Shown here one piece after another: positions 15,295 to 20,701 of a stretch of 21,135 bases of DNA (the first letter of the stretch is position 1; every line of letters starts with the position of its first letter). Position numbers and translations under genes: made by a program. The notes beneath the pieces are model-generated. The model was not told the DNA's origin, did no database searches, and worked only from the letters and a program-made list of their open reading frames with translations. Source of the DNA: a virus; the IMG/VR virus record IMGVR_UViG_3300025617_000141, positions 1-21,135 of that record, one strand, 5' to 3'.

Positions 15295-15333
15295 AATGAC
15301 TCTCTACTGTGTTATCTGAAAAATCTATAAAGA

Positions 15334-15341
15334 TATTTATA
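15334..15341 (-). promoter_or_regulatory. T4-type late promoter of the kinase-like gene
   Basis: TATAAATA on the minus strand, 40 bases upstream of the ATG at 15294 and in non-coding sequence. Exact consensus. Confidence 0.78.
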
Positions 15342-15378
15342 AAAGTTCTAATCTAACCTTCAACCGAGGACATCGCGA

Positions 15379-15407
15379 ATACTACACACTTGTCAAGCAG
15401 TTGTCAA
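15379..15407 (-). promoter_or_regulatory. Sigma70-like promoter at head of the minus-strand block
   Basis: On the minus strand, TTGACA (15407-15402), 17-base spacer, TAGTAT (15384-15379). A second TTGACA lies 11 bases downstream (15396-15391) but has no good -10. The -35 directly abuts an inverted repeat ending in TATTGCC. Together with the late promoter closer to the gene, this gives the kinase-like gene two promoter classes. Confidence 0.6.
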
Positions 15408-15428
15408 GGCAATAATGATACTATTGCC
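15408..15428. repeat. Inverted repeat in divergent control region
   Basis: Perfect 7-bp arms GGCAATA and TATTGCC separated by ATGATAC, touching the -35 of the minus-strand promoter and about 20 bases upstream of the plus-strand late promoter. Its position suggests an operator-like site. No T-tract follows on either strand, arguing against a terminator. Confidence 0.6.
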
Positions 15429-15448
15429 CAGGAAGTGTGCAGGTGCAA

Positions 15449-15456
15449 TATAAATA
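15449..15456 (+). promoter_or_regulatory. T4-type late promoter of the first small plus-strand genes
   Basis: TATAAATA on the plus strand, exact consensus, 55 bases upstream of the ATG at 15511, in non-coding sequence between divergent blocks. Confidence 0.78.
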
Positions 15457-15510
15457 CTATACGATGGTCTAATACACCAGAAGCGAATTTACTCCCACAA
15501 GGAAAATTTT

Positions 15511-15681
15511 ATGTTTAGATGGATTGGGCGTTCCAAAAGAATGCGTGATGCTCTTGTTACTCTCTACTATACAGAATACCGTAAAGAATATGAGACGCTA
15601 AAAAAGCACCACCTTCTCAATGACGCGGAAATAGTAAAAATTATTCAAGAGAGATTAAGACAAGATGCAAGCAATATTTAA
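15511..15681 (+). CDS. Small basic protein, 56 residues
   Basis: MFRWIGRSKRMRDALVTL followed by a Tyr-rich helix (YYTEYRKEYETLKKHH) and a charged amphipathic C-terminus. Lys/Arg-rich, probably all helical. An AGGAA ribosome site lies 9 bases upstream, and a late promoter precedes it. Its last 17 bases overlap the next gene, a typical sign of a coupled phage micro-operon. No recognised family. Confidence 0.7.
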   Translation: MFRWIGRSKRMRDALVTLYYTEYRKEYETLKKHHLLNDAEIVKIIQERLRQDASNI

Positions 15682-15838
15682 TTCAGTCAAGCGATTTTTT
15701 ATATCAATGATCTGGGCAATGCAACAAGCAAGACAAGCACAAGCGAATGCGGAGATCAATCGTTACATCGCATCTAGAGCGAGAACTTTAGCAGATGTAG
15801 AACGACTCCAAAAAGAGTTGGATGCAGTAGGTAAGTGA
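15665..15838 (+). CDS. Small amphipathic protein, 57 residues
   Basis: MQAIFNSVKRFFISMIWAMQ at the N-terminus is hydrophobic and amphipathic, followed by an Ala/Gln-rich helix and RYIASRARTLADVERLQKELD. The general layout (short hydrophobic head, basic helix with a LADVERL-like end) recalls DUF1127-like small proteins, but this is weak. It overlaps the 56-residue gene upstream and ends in GTGA shared with a possible next gene. Confidence 0.65.
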   Translation: MQAIFNSVKRFFISMIWAMQQARQAQANAEINRYIASRARTLADVERLQKELDAVGK

Positions 15839-15960
15839 AAGTATCATTCATTCTTGTAATGATATTGGAAACCTCACTCTTAGATGCATCAGCAAAATAC
15901 AGATCAACATTAGACGCAATAACACATAGGAAGATAGATCATGTGGCCATACACAGATGA
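15835..15960 (+). CDS. Possible 41-residue protein with GTG start
   Basis: An open frame starting at GTG that overlaps the previous stop (GTGA), with AGG a few bases upstream. The product begins MKVSFILVMILETSLLDASA, a hydrophobic, signal-like start, and ends in a basic segment. It fills an otherwise empty 100 bases. It overlaps the tiny frame at 15941 in a different frame, so either or both could be real. Confidence 0.4.
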   Translation: MKVSFILVMILETSLLDASAKYRSTLDAITHRKIDHVAIHR

Positions 15961-15985
15961 AGAGTACGATAAATTTTTCTCATAA
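15941..15985 (+). CDS. Possible 14-residue micro-peptide
   Basis: MWPYTDEEYDKFFS preceded by AGGAAG at good spacing. Similar very short WPYTD/E peptides are, as I recall, found next to small genes of other T4-like marine phages. Too short to prove coding from sequence alone. Confidence 0.4.
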   Translation: MWPYTDEEYDKFFS

Positions 15986-16025
15986 GAAATTTAATCTTGA
16001 TAGAAAAATACAATCGAAAAAATGT

Positions 16026-16056
16026 AAAAGGGGGGTTGACTAGTTCGCCCCCTTTT
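16026..16056 (+). terminator. Intrinsic terminator with embedded -35
   Basis: AAAAGGGGG (16026-16034) pairs with CCCCCTTTT (16048-16056) to give a 9-bp stem around a 13-base loop. TTTT forms the 3' side, so the structure is close to symmetric and might work in both directions. It closes the 15511-15985 gene group. The loop contains the TTGACT of the following promoter. Confidence 0.75.
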
Positions 16057-16064
16057 CGTATACT
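16036..16064 (+). promoter_or_regulatory. Sigma70-like promoter nested in a terminator
   Basis: TTGACT (16036-16041), exactly 17 bases, TATACT (16059-16064). Predicted start near 16071, giving a leader of about 24 bases to the ATG at 16095. The -35 hexamer lies in the terminator loop and the spacer includes the 3' stem arm. Confidence 0.85.
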
Positions 16065-16094
16065 GTCTTTGTTGAATTGAGAGAGAGATTAATT

Positions 16095-16295
16095 ATGAAT
16101 TGTTTTGTTGTTACTGTGACTATGAATAACGAGAAGATCATGTTCCCACGCACATGGGCAGATACAAAGACTGATGCATGTATGGACATGCTAGTCTTTG
16201 TTAAAGACTTCTTTAAACTTGATATGAATGCGTTTGCTCAGTTAACAGCAACAGCAAAAGTAAATCGTGATGTGATAAAAGGAGAGTTGTTATGA
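16095..16295 (+). CDS. Small protein of unknown function, 66 residues
   Basis: The start is the ATG at 16095, after a GAGAGAGAT purine tract, not the in-frame ATG at 16077, which lies close to the predicted transcription start. The product, MNCFVVTVTMNNEKIMFPRT onward, looks like a small alpha/beta protein with a helical centre (DACMDMLVFVKDFFKLD) and a basic end. First gene behind the strong 16036 promoter, so probably expressed early. Stop overlaps the next ATG (ATGA). Confidence 0.72.
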   Translation: MNCFVVTVTMNNEKIMFPRTWADTKTDACMDMLVFVKDFFKLDMNAFAQLTATAKVNRDVIKGELL

Positions 16296-16501
16296 TTTTA
16301 CCAGTTTACAAATTCAATGCACACTTCACCAAAGGTTTGATGAAAGGTTTGGTTCTTGAGCAGACCATGACATTCGTGGGTGAAGCAGAAGCACTCGATT
16401 GGGCAGTTCGTGTGAACGACAACAATCGCAAAGGTCACTGTGATTTTTGGGTTGCAGATTTAGAAGCAGACGGATTTAAGGAGATTGCTTATGAAGTATG
16501 A
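16292..16501 (+). CDS. Small protein of unknown function, 69 residues
   Basis: The product opens ILPVYKFNAHFTKGLMKGLVLEQTMTF and continues with an EAEALDWAVRVND helix and a CDFWVADLEADGF strand, suggesting a compact alpha/beta fold. AAGGAGAG lies upstream, and the ATG overlaps the previous TGA. Its end overlaps the next gene by 11 bases. No recognised family. Confidence 0.72.
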   Translation: MILPVYKFNAHFTKGLMKGLVLEQTMTFVGEAEALDWAVRVNDNNRKGHCDFWVADLEADGFKEIAYEV

Positions 16502-16739
16502 TATTGAAGTGTTGAAAAAAATGATTGATGTGTATAATATGAACATCAAGAGTTTTATGAACTATAGTGATGTTGAAGATCGTATTGCTGACATGGTAGC
16601 GAACCGTAGATTGGTTGCCGCTATGATTGAGAATGATGGCGAACCTGTTGTTCCTCCAAAGTTTCGTAACGGTAATGTGTTCTTTGACACTATGTTGTAT
16701 AGTGCGAACAAACCTAATGCGGATACAAGTTGGTGGTAA
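16491..16739 (+). CDS. Small protein of unknown function, 82 residues
   Basis: MKYDIEVLKKMIDVYNMNIKSF, then a helical YSDVEDRIADMVANRRLVAAMI and a Pro/Asn-rich C-terminus ending ADTSWW. The ATG at 16491 is 7 bases after AAGGAG; a TTG six bases earlier is less likely. Last gene of the operon from the 16036 promoter. No recognised family. Confidence 0.72.
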   Translation: MKYDIEVLKKMIDVYNMNIKSFMNYSDVEDRIADMVANRRLVAAMIENDGEPVVPPKFRNGNVFFDTMLYSANKPNADTSWW

Positions 16740-16746
16740 TATTGCC

Positions 16747-16775
16747 TTGACTTTTTTGGGATTTCATCGTATTGT
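16747..16775 (+). promoter_or_regulatory. Sigma70-like promoter
   Basis: TTGACT (16747-16752), 17 bases, TATTGT (16770-16775), with TGTAAT overlapping as an alternative -10. Located just past the previous stop. ATATTGCC abuts the -35, as at the promoter near 15402. Confidence 0.65.
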
Positions 16776-16779
16776 AATG

Positions 16780-16810
16780 CGTCAGAGAATAAATATTAAT
16801 ACCTCTGACG
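16780..16810 (+). repeat. 5'-leader inverted repeat
   Basis: CGTCAGAG and CTCTGACG form perfect 8-bp arms around a 15-base AT-rich loop, beginning within a few bases of the predicted transcription start. The loop contains AATAAATA (16788-16795), one mismatch from the late promoter and 33 bases from the ATG. Likely a 5'-stabilising hairpin or control site. Confidence 0.6.
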
Positions 16811-16827
16811 AACCACAGGAGATACGA

Positions 16828-17076
16828 ATGAGTTCCCAAAGAATCGTTTTTGCAGATGAGTTTTTCAATGACTTGCATGAATTTACAGAGGGTGATAGTT
16901 CAGAACAGCAACTAATTCTAGACTACATCAAAGATCGTTATGAAGCAGGTGATATCCAACCAAACGTAGAGTACATCTTTTCACCAGACACGAAAGAGTT
17001 CCTTGAGATTCCAGATGAGATGTTTGAGAATCATCTTTCTATTGAGGATGACATAGCGAACCGCGTGTACCACTAA
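16828..17076 (+). CDS. Strongly acidic small protein, 82 residues
   Basis: Start at the ATG preceded by CAGGAG; an upstream in-frame extension runs through the previous gene and promoter and is discarded. By count the protein has 21 Asp/Glu against 5 Lys/Arg, spread along its length (for example ADEFFNDLHEFTEGD and FENHLSIEDDIA). Such acidic proteins may mimic DNA or bind basic partners, but no family is recognised. First gene behind the 16747 promoter and its leader hairpin. Confidence 0.75.
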   Translation: MSSQRIVFADEFFNDLHEFTEGDSSEQQLILDYIKDRYEAGDIQPNVEYIFSPDTKEFLEIPDEMFENHLSIEDDIANRVYH

Positions 17077-17091
17077 ATTGAGATTTATATT

Positions 17092-17433
17092 ATGACAAAG
17101 AAAGAACGTGAGATACAAAGACGCAAACGCGCTGAACAAGATGCTCAGATGGAGAAGATTCGGTTCAATCCATTTGACACTCGCCCTAAGACGGCGCGTA
17201 AGGTGCGTGAAGAGAAAAACTACGTCATGCCTATAGACCCACTAGTGTTGGAGAAACTAGACGCTCTGAGCGCGTATAAGAGCGTAGACACAGGAATGGG
17301 TAATACTGATAAGAAAGAGTCGAATAAATACACTGGTGACTTGATCAAGGGAATTGCGACTATGCATAAGTCTAATGCAGTTCCTGTTCTTGGTGAGGAA
17401 GACGCAACTGATATTGCTAGGATGCGTAGATAA
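17092..17433 (+). CDS. Conserved small phage protein, 113 residues
   Basis: A basic N-terminal helix (KKEREIQRRKRAEQ) is followed by NPFDTRP, KNYVMPIDPLVLEKLDALSA and a C-terminal module GMGN...YTGDLIKGIATMHKSNAVPV ending IARMRR. I recall this C-terminal module as well conserved in marine T4-like phages, with no function assigned. Ribosome site weak (TTGAGAT). Stop overlaps the next ATG (TAATG). Confidence 0.8.
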   Translation: MTKKEREIQRRKRAEQDAQMEKIRFNPFDTRPKTARKVREEKNYVMPIDPLVLEKLDALSAYKSVDTGMGNTDKKESNKYTGDLIKGIATMHKSNAVPVLGEEDATDIARMRR

Positions 17434-17594
17434 TGTGTAACATGTTACTCGCTCTTATGCTCACTCTCAGTGAACCTACAATTGATGGTAGTGATACCAA
17501 TGATCAGGGTAGACTGCTAATGTTGAACTTCCTCCAAGAAATAATGTCACTTGAATGTACTCCCCCAGAAAAAGAAGAAGGAACACGAGTGTGA
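17433..17594 (+). CDS. Small acidic protein, 53 residues
   Basis: MCNMLLALMLTLSEPTIDG..., a short hydrophobic start then an acidic, soluble remainder (DTNDQGRLLMLNFLQEIMSLEC). The ATG shares a base with the previous TAA; an ATG three codons later is an alternative start. Ends GTGTGA, overlapping the next GTG start. No recognised family. Confidence 0.6.
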   Translation: MCNMLLALMLTLSEPTIDGSDTNDQGRLLMLNFLQEIMSLECTPPEKEEGTRV

Positions 17595-17731
17595 ATCAAT
17601 CTCTTGTAGAGAAGATGCGGAAGACTTACTTTAAACTGCTCAGAGCATCCGTAAAGCATAAAGAAAGAAAAGCGGCAAAGTTAGAATACAAATTACTGAA
17701 ACAAGAATTGGAAGCGAAAAATAATGACTAG
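17591..17731 (+). CDS. Small basic helical protein, 46 residues
   Basis: GTG start overlapping the previous stop, with AAGGA upstream. MNQSLVEKMRKTYFKLLRAS then a Lys/Glu-rich helix (KHKERKAAKLEYKLLKQELEAK) that could form a coiled coil. Overlaps the zinc-motif gene by 8 bases. No recognised family. Confidence 0.6.
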   Translation: MNQSLVEKMRKTYFKLLRASVKHKERKAAKLEYKLLKQELEAKNND

Positions 17732-17897
17732 AACATTGATGGGTGATGTTGGTAACGGTAAAGGTTCTCGCAAACGTATTGGTGCTGACGACAAAAAGTA
17801 TGCAGATAATTATAATACCATCTTTGGGAAACCTTGTTCAGAATGTGGGATGAAGGGAACCCATAAGATGGACTGTAGTATGAACTGGAGAAAATAA
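17724..17897 (+). CDS. Zinc-knuckle-like small protein, 57 residues
   Basis: The N-terminal half is basic and Gly-rich (TRTLMGDVGNGKGSRKRIG). The C-terminal half has C38-x2-C41-x5-H47-x3-C51 (PCSECGMKGTHKMDCS), close to the CCHC zinc knuckle (Cx2Cx4Hx4C) but with shifted spacing. Such modules bind single-stranded nucleic acids. Coupled to its neighbours by an 8-base overlap upstream and TAATG downstream. Confidence 0.75.
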   Translation: MTRTLMGDVGNGKGSRKRIGADDKKYADNYNTIFGKPCSECGMKGTHKMDCSMNWRK

Positions 17898-18253
17898 TGA
17901 TTGATGTATTGCTACTGAGTTTTGCTATCGGTAGCATTCTGTGTCTTATAGTTTACAATCACATCGGTTGGTACAATATAAGAAACACTTATTCTTTGTG
18001 GTTCATAAAAGAGTATTGGACAAACTACAATATTGTTGAAGCAATCTCTTGGATTGCGAAAGCGATCATCATTGTGCCAGGACTTCTCTTTGGAGTTCAG
18101 GTGTGGTGGTTCTATGTTATATCACTAGTCACATCGGCGATGTTGATCTGGGCGAGTGAGAAAAAACTACTCCCAACACTGGTAGCATTCAACACACTTT
18201 GGATTTACCTATCAACCATCGCTATCGTATCTCACTTTATGATAGAAAATTAA
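17897..18253 (+). CDS. Multi-spanning membrane protein, 118 residues
   Basis: Hydrophobic segments at about residues 3-20, 48-66, 69-86 and 93-113, probably four helices, with short polar loops and many Trp residues. No signal for cleavage. No family recognised; size and topology are compatible with a small phage membrane effector or holin-like protein, but nothing in its neighbourhood points to lysis. Last gene of the operon; its ATG shares a base with the previous TAA. Confidence 0.75.
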   Translation: MIDVLLLSFAIGSILCLIVYNHIGWYNIRNTYSLWFIKEYWTNYNIVEAISWIAKAIIIVPGLLFGVQVWWFYVISLVTSAMLIWASEKKLLPTLVAFNTLWIYLSTIAIVSHFMIEN

Positions 18254-18287
18254 AATCATTATTGCCAAACTTTTTTTCATTTTTCTG

Positions 18288-18315
18288 TTGACAACTGTGT
18301 AACTTTCTGTATAAT
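18288..18315 (+). promoter_or_regulatory. Consensus sigma70-like promoter
   Basis: TTGACA (18288-18293), 16-base spacer, TATAAT (18310-18315), both hexamers perfect. A T-rich tract (18271-18284) upstream could act as an UP element. Start predicted near 18322, 28 bases before the ATG at 18350. Confidence 0.9.
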
Positions 18316-18349
18316 AGGTTATGTAAGTTGATAAGAGAGAGAGAAAATT

Positions 18350-18688
18350 ATGAACGAAGCAATTCAAAACCTCAAAGACCGCATGATCGCTGACTACAAC
18401 GATTGGACTTTCCGTGTTGCTAAAGGTGAGTTGAGCGAACACAACAAAGTGATGATGCAAGAATATGCAGATAAGATCGAGTTCGCTGAAGGTCGCAAAT
18501 ACATCAAAGTCCTTCAGAACCGCACTGCTTGGGGTTTCATTGTCGCGACTGACAATGACAAAGTATTTAAGAAAGGTGACATCCTCATGGCGGCAGGTTA
18601 CAATGCTCCTGCACGAAACAAAGCGCGAGGCAACATCTTTGATCTAGACAATACTCGCGTTCAGTGGACTGGCGCGAACTATCTTTAA
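18350..18688 (+). CDS. Conserved small protein, 112 residues
   Basis: Soluble alpha/beta protein. The N-terminal helical half (NEAIQNLKDRMIADYNDWTFRV, KVMMQEYADKIEFAEG) is followed by a strand-rich half (RKYIKVLQNRTAWGFIVA, KKGDILMAAGY, NIFDLDNTRVQWTG). It is first behind the strongest promoter of the window, with a purine tract AGAGAGAGAG as ribosome site, so it should be abundant early. Function not recognised. Confidence 0.8.
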   Translation: MNEAIQNLKDRMIADYNDWTFRVAKGELSEHNKVMMQEYADKIEFAEGRKYIKVLQNRTAWGFIVATDNDKVFKKGDILMAAGYNAPARNKARGNIFDLDNTRVQWTGANYL

Positions 18689-18703
18689 TTGAAAAGGAAT
18701 ATT

Positions 18704-19303
18704 ATGACATATGCTACAAAAGAAAAAACAATCCTAGTCGATTGTGATGGCGTACTCCTCGATTGGGAGTATGCCTTCCACGGTTGGATGACTCGACACG
18801 GTTACGAAATGTGTCAAGACGGTTTCGACATGTACAAGATTCATGAACGGTATGCGATGGCAAAACCAGAAGCAAAGCGTTTGGTTCGGATGTTTAACGA
18901 GAGCGCACAGATTCGGAAGTTACCGCCTCTGCGTGACGCAATCAAGTATGTGAAGAAGTTACACGAAGAACATGGTTATGTGTTCCATGCGATTACCAGT
19001 TTGAGTAATGATCAGTATGCTCAACACTTACGGACAAAGAATTTGCGTGAGTTGTTTGGTGAGACTGTGTTTGAGAAGTACGTCTATCTCGACACTGGTG
19101 CTGACAAAGATGGTGCGTTAATTGAATATGCTAACACTGAATGTTATTGGGTTGAAGATAAACCTGAGAACGCAAACCTTGGTAATGCATTTGGGTTAGA
19201 TGCAATATTGGTTAACCATCACCATAACGTTGATGCTGAACTGACTGAAGGTGTTACTCGCGTTAACAACTGGAAAGAAATATACGAAATCATTGTTGGA
19301 TAA
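18704..19303 (+). CDS. HAD-family phosphatase (nucleotidase-like)
   Basis: 199 residues from the ATG at 18704, which has AAAAGGAA upstream; a TTG start at 18689 is less likely. HAD motifs: motif I DCDGVLLDW (nucleophile Asp13, acid Asp15), motif II ITSLS (Thr98/Ser99), a possible Lys135, motif IV WVEDKPEN (Glu151, Asp152). Size and the cap-like segment resemble NT5C-type 5'(3')-nucleotidases and other phage HAD phosphatases; it could dephosphorylate nucleotides during host DNA recycling. Substrate not determinable from sequence. Confidence 0.85.
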   Translation: MTYATKEKTILVDCDGVLLDWEYAFHGWMTRHGYEMCQDGFDMYKIHERYAMAKPEAKRLVRMFNESAQIRKLPPLRDAIKYVKKLHEEHGYVFHAITSLSNDQYAQHLRTKNLRELFGETVFEKYVYLDTGADKDGALIEYANTECYWVEDKPENANLGNAFGLDAILVNHHHNVDAELTEGVTRVNNWKEIYEIIVG

Positions 19304-19338
19304 ATAATCTCACCACTATAAAAGACAGGAATAGAATA

Positions 19339-19632
19339 GTGTTCTTTTTATTTGTTGCAGGTGTATTAACTGGTTTAACAGTCAACGCATTCTTGCAAAG
19401 TGGTGGGTTCTTTGATCACTCAATGAACGAGTATGCACTACTAGCAATACTCGCAACTCAACTAGGTTTACTGTTTAAACTTGAATACAGTGAAAAAGCA
19501 TTTAAATTATTTCATAAGATAAGATACTATGGCAACAGCGAAAAAAACAACTGCGAAAACTACCACGACTGCGAGATCATCAACAACGACTCGCACACGA
19601 AAGACAACCCCCAAAGCAAAAGTAAAAACTAA
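19339..19632 (+). CDS. Small membrane protein with hydrophilic tail
   Basis: 97 residues from a GTG start with AGGA 9 bases upstream. Two hydrophobic segments (about 1-20 and 30-46) precede a hydrophilic C-terminus rich in Asn, Lys and Asp. The last 104 bases overlap the next gene in another frame, and the tail read there is low-complexity, so only the first two-thirds is convincing. A GATAAATA late-promoter-like site lies at 19299-19306. Confidence 0.6.
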   Translation: MFFLFVAGVLTGLTVNAFLQSGGFFDHSMNEYALLAILATQLGLLFKLEYSEKAFKLFHKIRYYGNSEKNNCENYHDCEIINNDSHTKDNPQSKSKN

Positions 19633-19798
19633 CGCGCCAGTTCAGGCAGAGTTCCTGATCAAAAGGGCGAACAATGGTTTTGTTCTTGACATCGCATCAG
19701 ACACGGTGTATAGTCAACTAGTCTTCACAGATGCTGAAGGTATCGAAGAAGTCATCAGTAAAATTAACAACACAGTTTTGGAAATGTACAAGGCGTAA
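19529..19798 (+). CDS. Lys/Thr-rich-tailed small protein, 89 residues
   Basis: The first 36 residues are Lys, Thr, Arg and Ala repeats (AKKTTAKTTTTARSSTTTRTR), like histone-H1-type or nucleoid-associated tails. A compact alpha/beta domain follows (VQAEFLIKRANNGFVLDIAS ... EEVISKINNTVLEMYKA). The tail would bind nucleic acids. It overlaps the end of the membrane-protein gene by 104 bases. Ribosome site weak (AAGATAAG). No recognised family. Confidence 0.75.
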   Translation: MATAKKTTAKTTTTARSSTTTRTRKTTPKAKVKTNAPVQAEFLIKRANNGFVLDIASDTVYSQLVFTDAEGIEEVISKINNTVLEMYKA

Positions 19799-19802
19799 TA
19801 TT

Positions 19803-19970
19803 ATGTCATTTCAAAGAGCGCAAGTTCGTAAAGAGAATTTCAATAAGAAGCGAAAGAGTTCAGTAGATAGAACTCTTGAAAGACATGCGAAGTTTGAATA
19901 TAAACAACGCAAACAGGAACTGGAGCAAACTTATGACTACCATACTGAACGAGATAGACATCCTGCGTAA
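19803..19970 (+). CDS. Small highly charged protein, 55 residues
   Basis: Start at the ATG at 19803, with AAGG 8 bases upstream; an in-frame extension from 19731 is inside the previous gene and discarded. MSFQRAQVRKENFNKKRKSS then a Lys/Arg/Glu-rich helix ending ERDRHPA. Strongly basic, possibly RNA or DNA binding. Overlaps the next gene by 38 bases. Confidence 0.65.
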   Translation: MSFQRAQVRKENFNKKRKSSVDRTLERHAKFEYKQRKQELEQTYDYHTERDRHPA

Positions 19971-20121
19971 GAACGTGAATGATCTTCAGAATGAACTTGG
20001 ACAAGCGCGAAAGAAAATCGTTGAACTCCAAGAAGAGAATAAAAAACTTGCAGATCATATTGACGCACTCTCAATTGATCTTGCATTCTACAAAGATGAA
20101 ATCGGTGGAACTGGTGCATGA
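19933..20121 (+). CDS. Coiled-coil protein, 62 residues
   Basis: MTTILNEIDILRKNVNDLQN onward is a continuous heptad coiled coil with leucines or isoleucines at regular spacing up to about residue 54, likely a dimeric rod or zipper. The ATG at 19933 follows AGGAACTGGAGC. Its TGA overlaps the next ATG (ATGA). Partner unknown. Confidence 0.72.
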   Translation: MTTILNEIDILRKNVNDLQNELGQARKKIVELQEENKKLADHIDALSIDLAFYKDEIGGTGA

Positions 20122-20441
20122 GCATACTGATTAAAGATGGAAATGCTCCGAAAGACAAACGAGATTATATTGTCAAAGAGCATGAGATTGAAGTTGGTGA
20201 TTTTAAAATAGAACAACCTAACCCATATGAGGTTGGGGAAATCCTAGACTACCATCCAGACAAAGAATATGATGTTGCTCTAGTCGAAGATACTTGTGAC
20301 ATCACTGGAACAAAGAAGTATTACTGGATCGTTGATAAAGATCACAAACGAATTTCCCAGAACTTCTCAACTGCAGTGCAAGCGAATCAGTGGATGCAGT
20401 CAATGATCATCCATGAACAGGTGAAAAGAAGTAAGCGTTAA
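20118..20441 (+). CDS. Small acidic protein, 107 residues
   Basis: Soluble alpha/beta protein: DKRDYIVKEHEIEVGDFKIE, PYEVGEILDYHPDKEYDVAL, then KKYYWIVDKDHKRISQNFST and a C-terminal helix (VQANQWMQSMIIHEQVKR). The strand-rich central part suggests a small barrel or sandwich. Coupled by ATGA upstream and TAATG downstream. No recognised family. Confidence 0.72.
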   Translation: MSILIKDGNAPKDKRDYIVKEHEIEVGDFKIEQPNPYEVGEILDYHPDKEYDVALVEDTCDITGTKKYYWIVDKDHKRISQNFSTAVQANQWMQSMIIHEQVKRSKR

Positions 20442-20617
20442 TGTATTGGGTTGAGATTGATTTTAGTAACGGTAAGACATTACGCAAAGAAAGTGAACTG
20501 CTGAATGATACCTACCAAGTGTTCTGTAGGTATAACCAAAAGACACGCCGCAATCTGGTGGTAAAAGAAATCCGAGCAGGTTGTGGCAATAATGAAACAA
20601 TGGTATTGACAAAGTAA
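20441..20617 (+). CDS. Small protein, 58 residues
   Basis: MYWVEIDFSNGKTLRKESEL then QVFCRYNQKTRRNLVVKEI and a short tail. It looks like a compact beta-rich basic protein. The ATG shares a base with the previous TAA. Its last codons contain the -35 of the tRNA promoter, so the operon end and tRNA start are interlocked. No recognised family. Confidence 0.65.
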   Translation: MYWVEIDFSNGKTLRKESELLNDTYQVFCRYNQKTRRNLVVKEIRAGCGNNETMVLTK

Positions 20618-20634
20618 TAACCTTATCGTATAAT
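20606..20634 (+). promoter_or_regulatory. Consensus sigma70-like promoter of the tRNA/ncRNA unit
   Basis: TTGACA (20606-20611), 17-base spacer, TATAAT (20629-20634): both hexamers and spacing are perfect. Start predicted near 20641, about 70 bases before tRNA-Asn. No convincing ORF follows, so it is probably dedicated to stable RNAs. Confidence 0.9.
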
Positions 20635-20701
20635 ACCACTATAGTTTTTCATGATGTTTCTCCATTATGAATATCCTGAGTAAGATATCAAACTGCTCAC
20701 T

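Noticed and set aside
16627-16827. Upstream extension of the acidic protein
   Set aside because: Would run through the previous gene, a promoter and a hairpin; the ATG at 16828 has a good AGGAG site.
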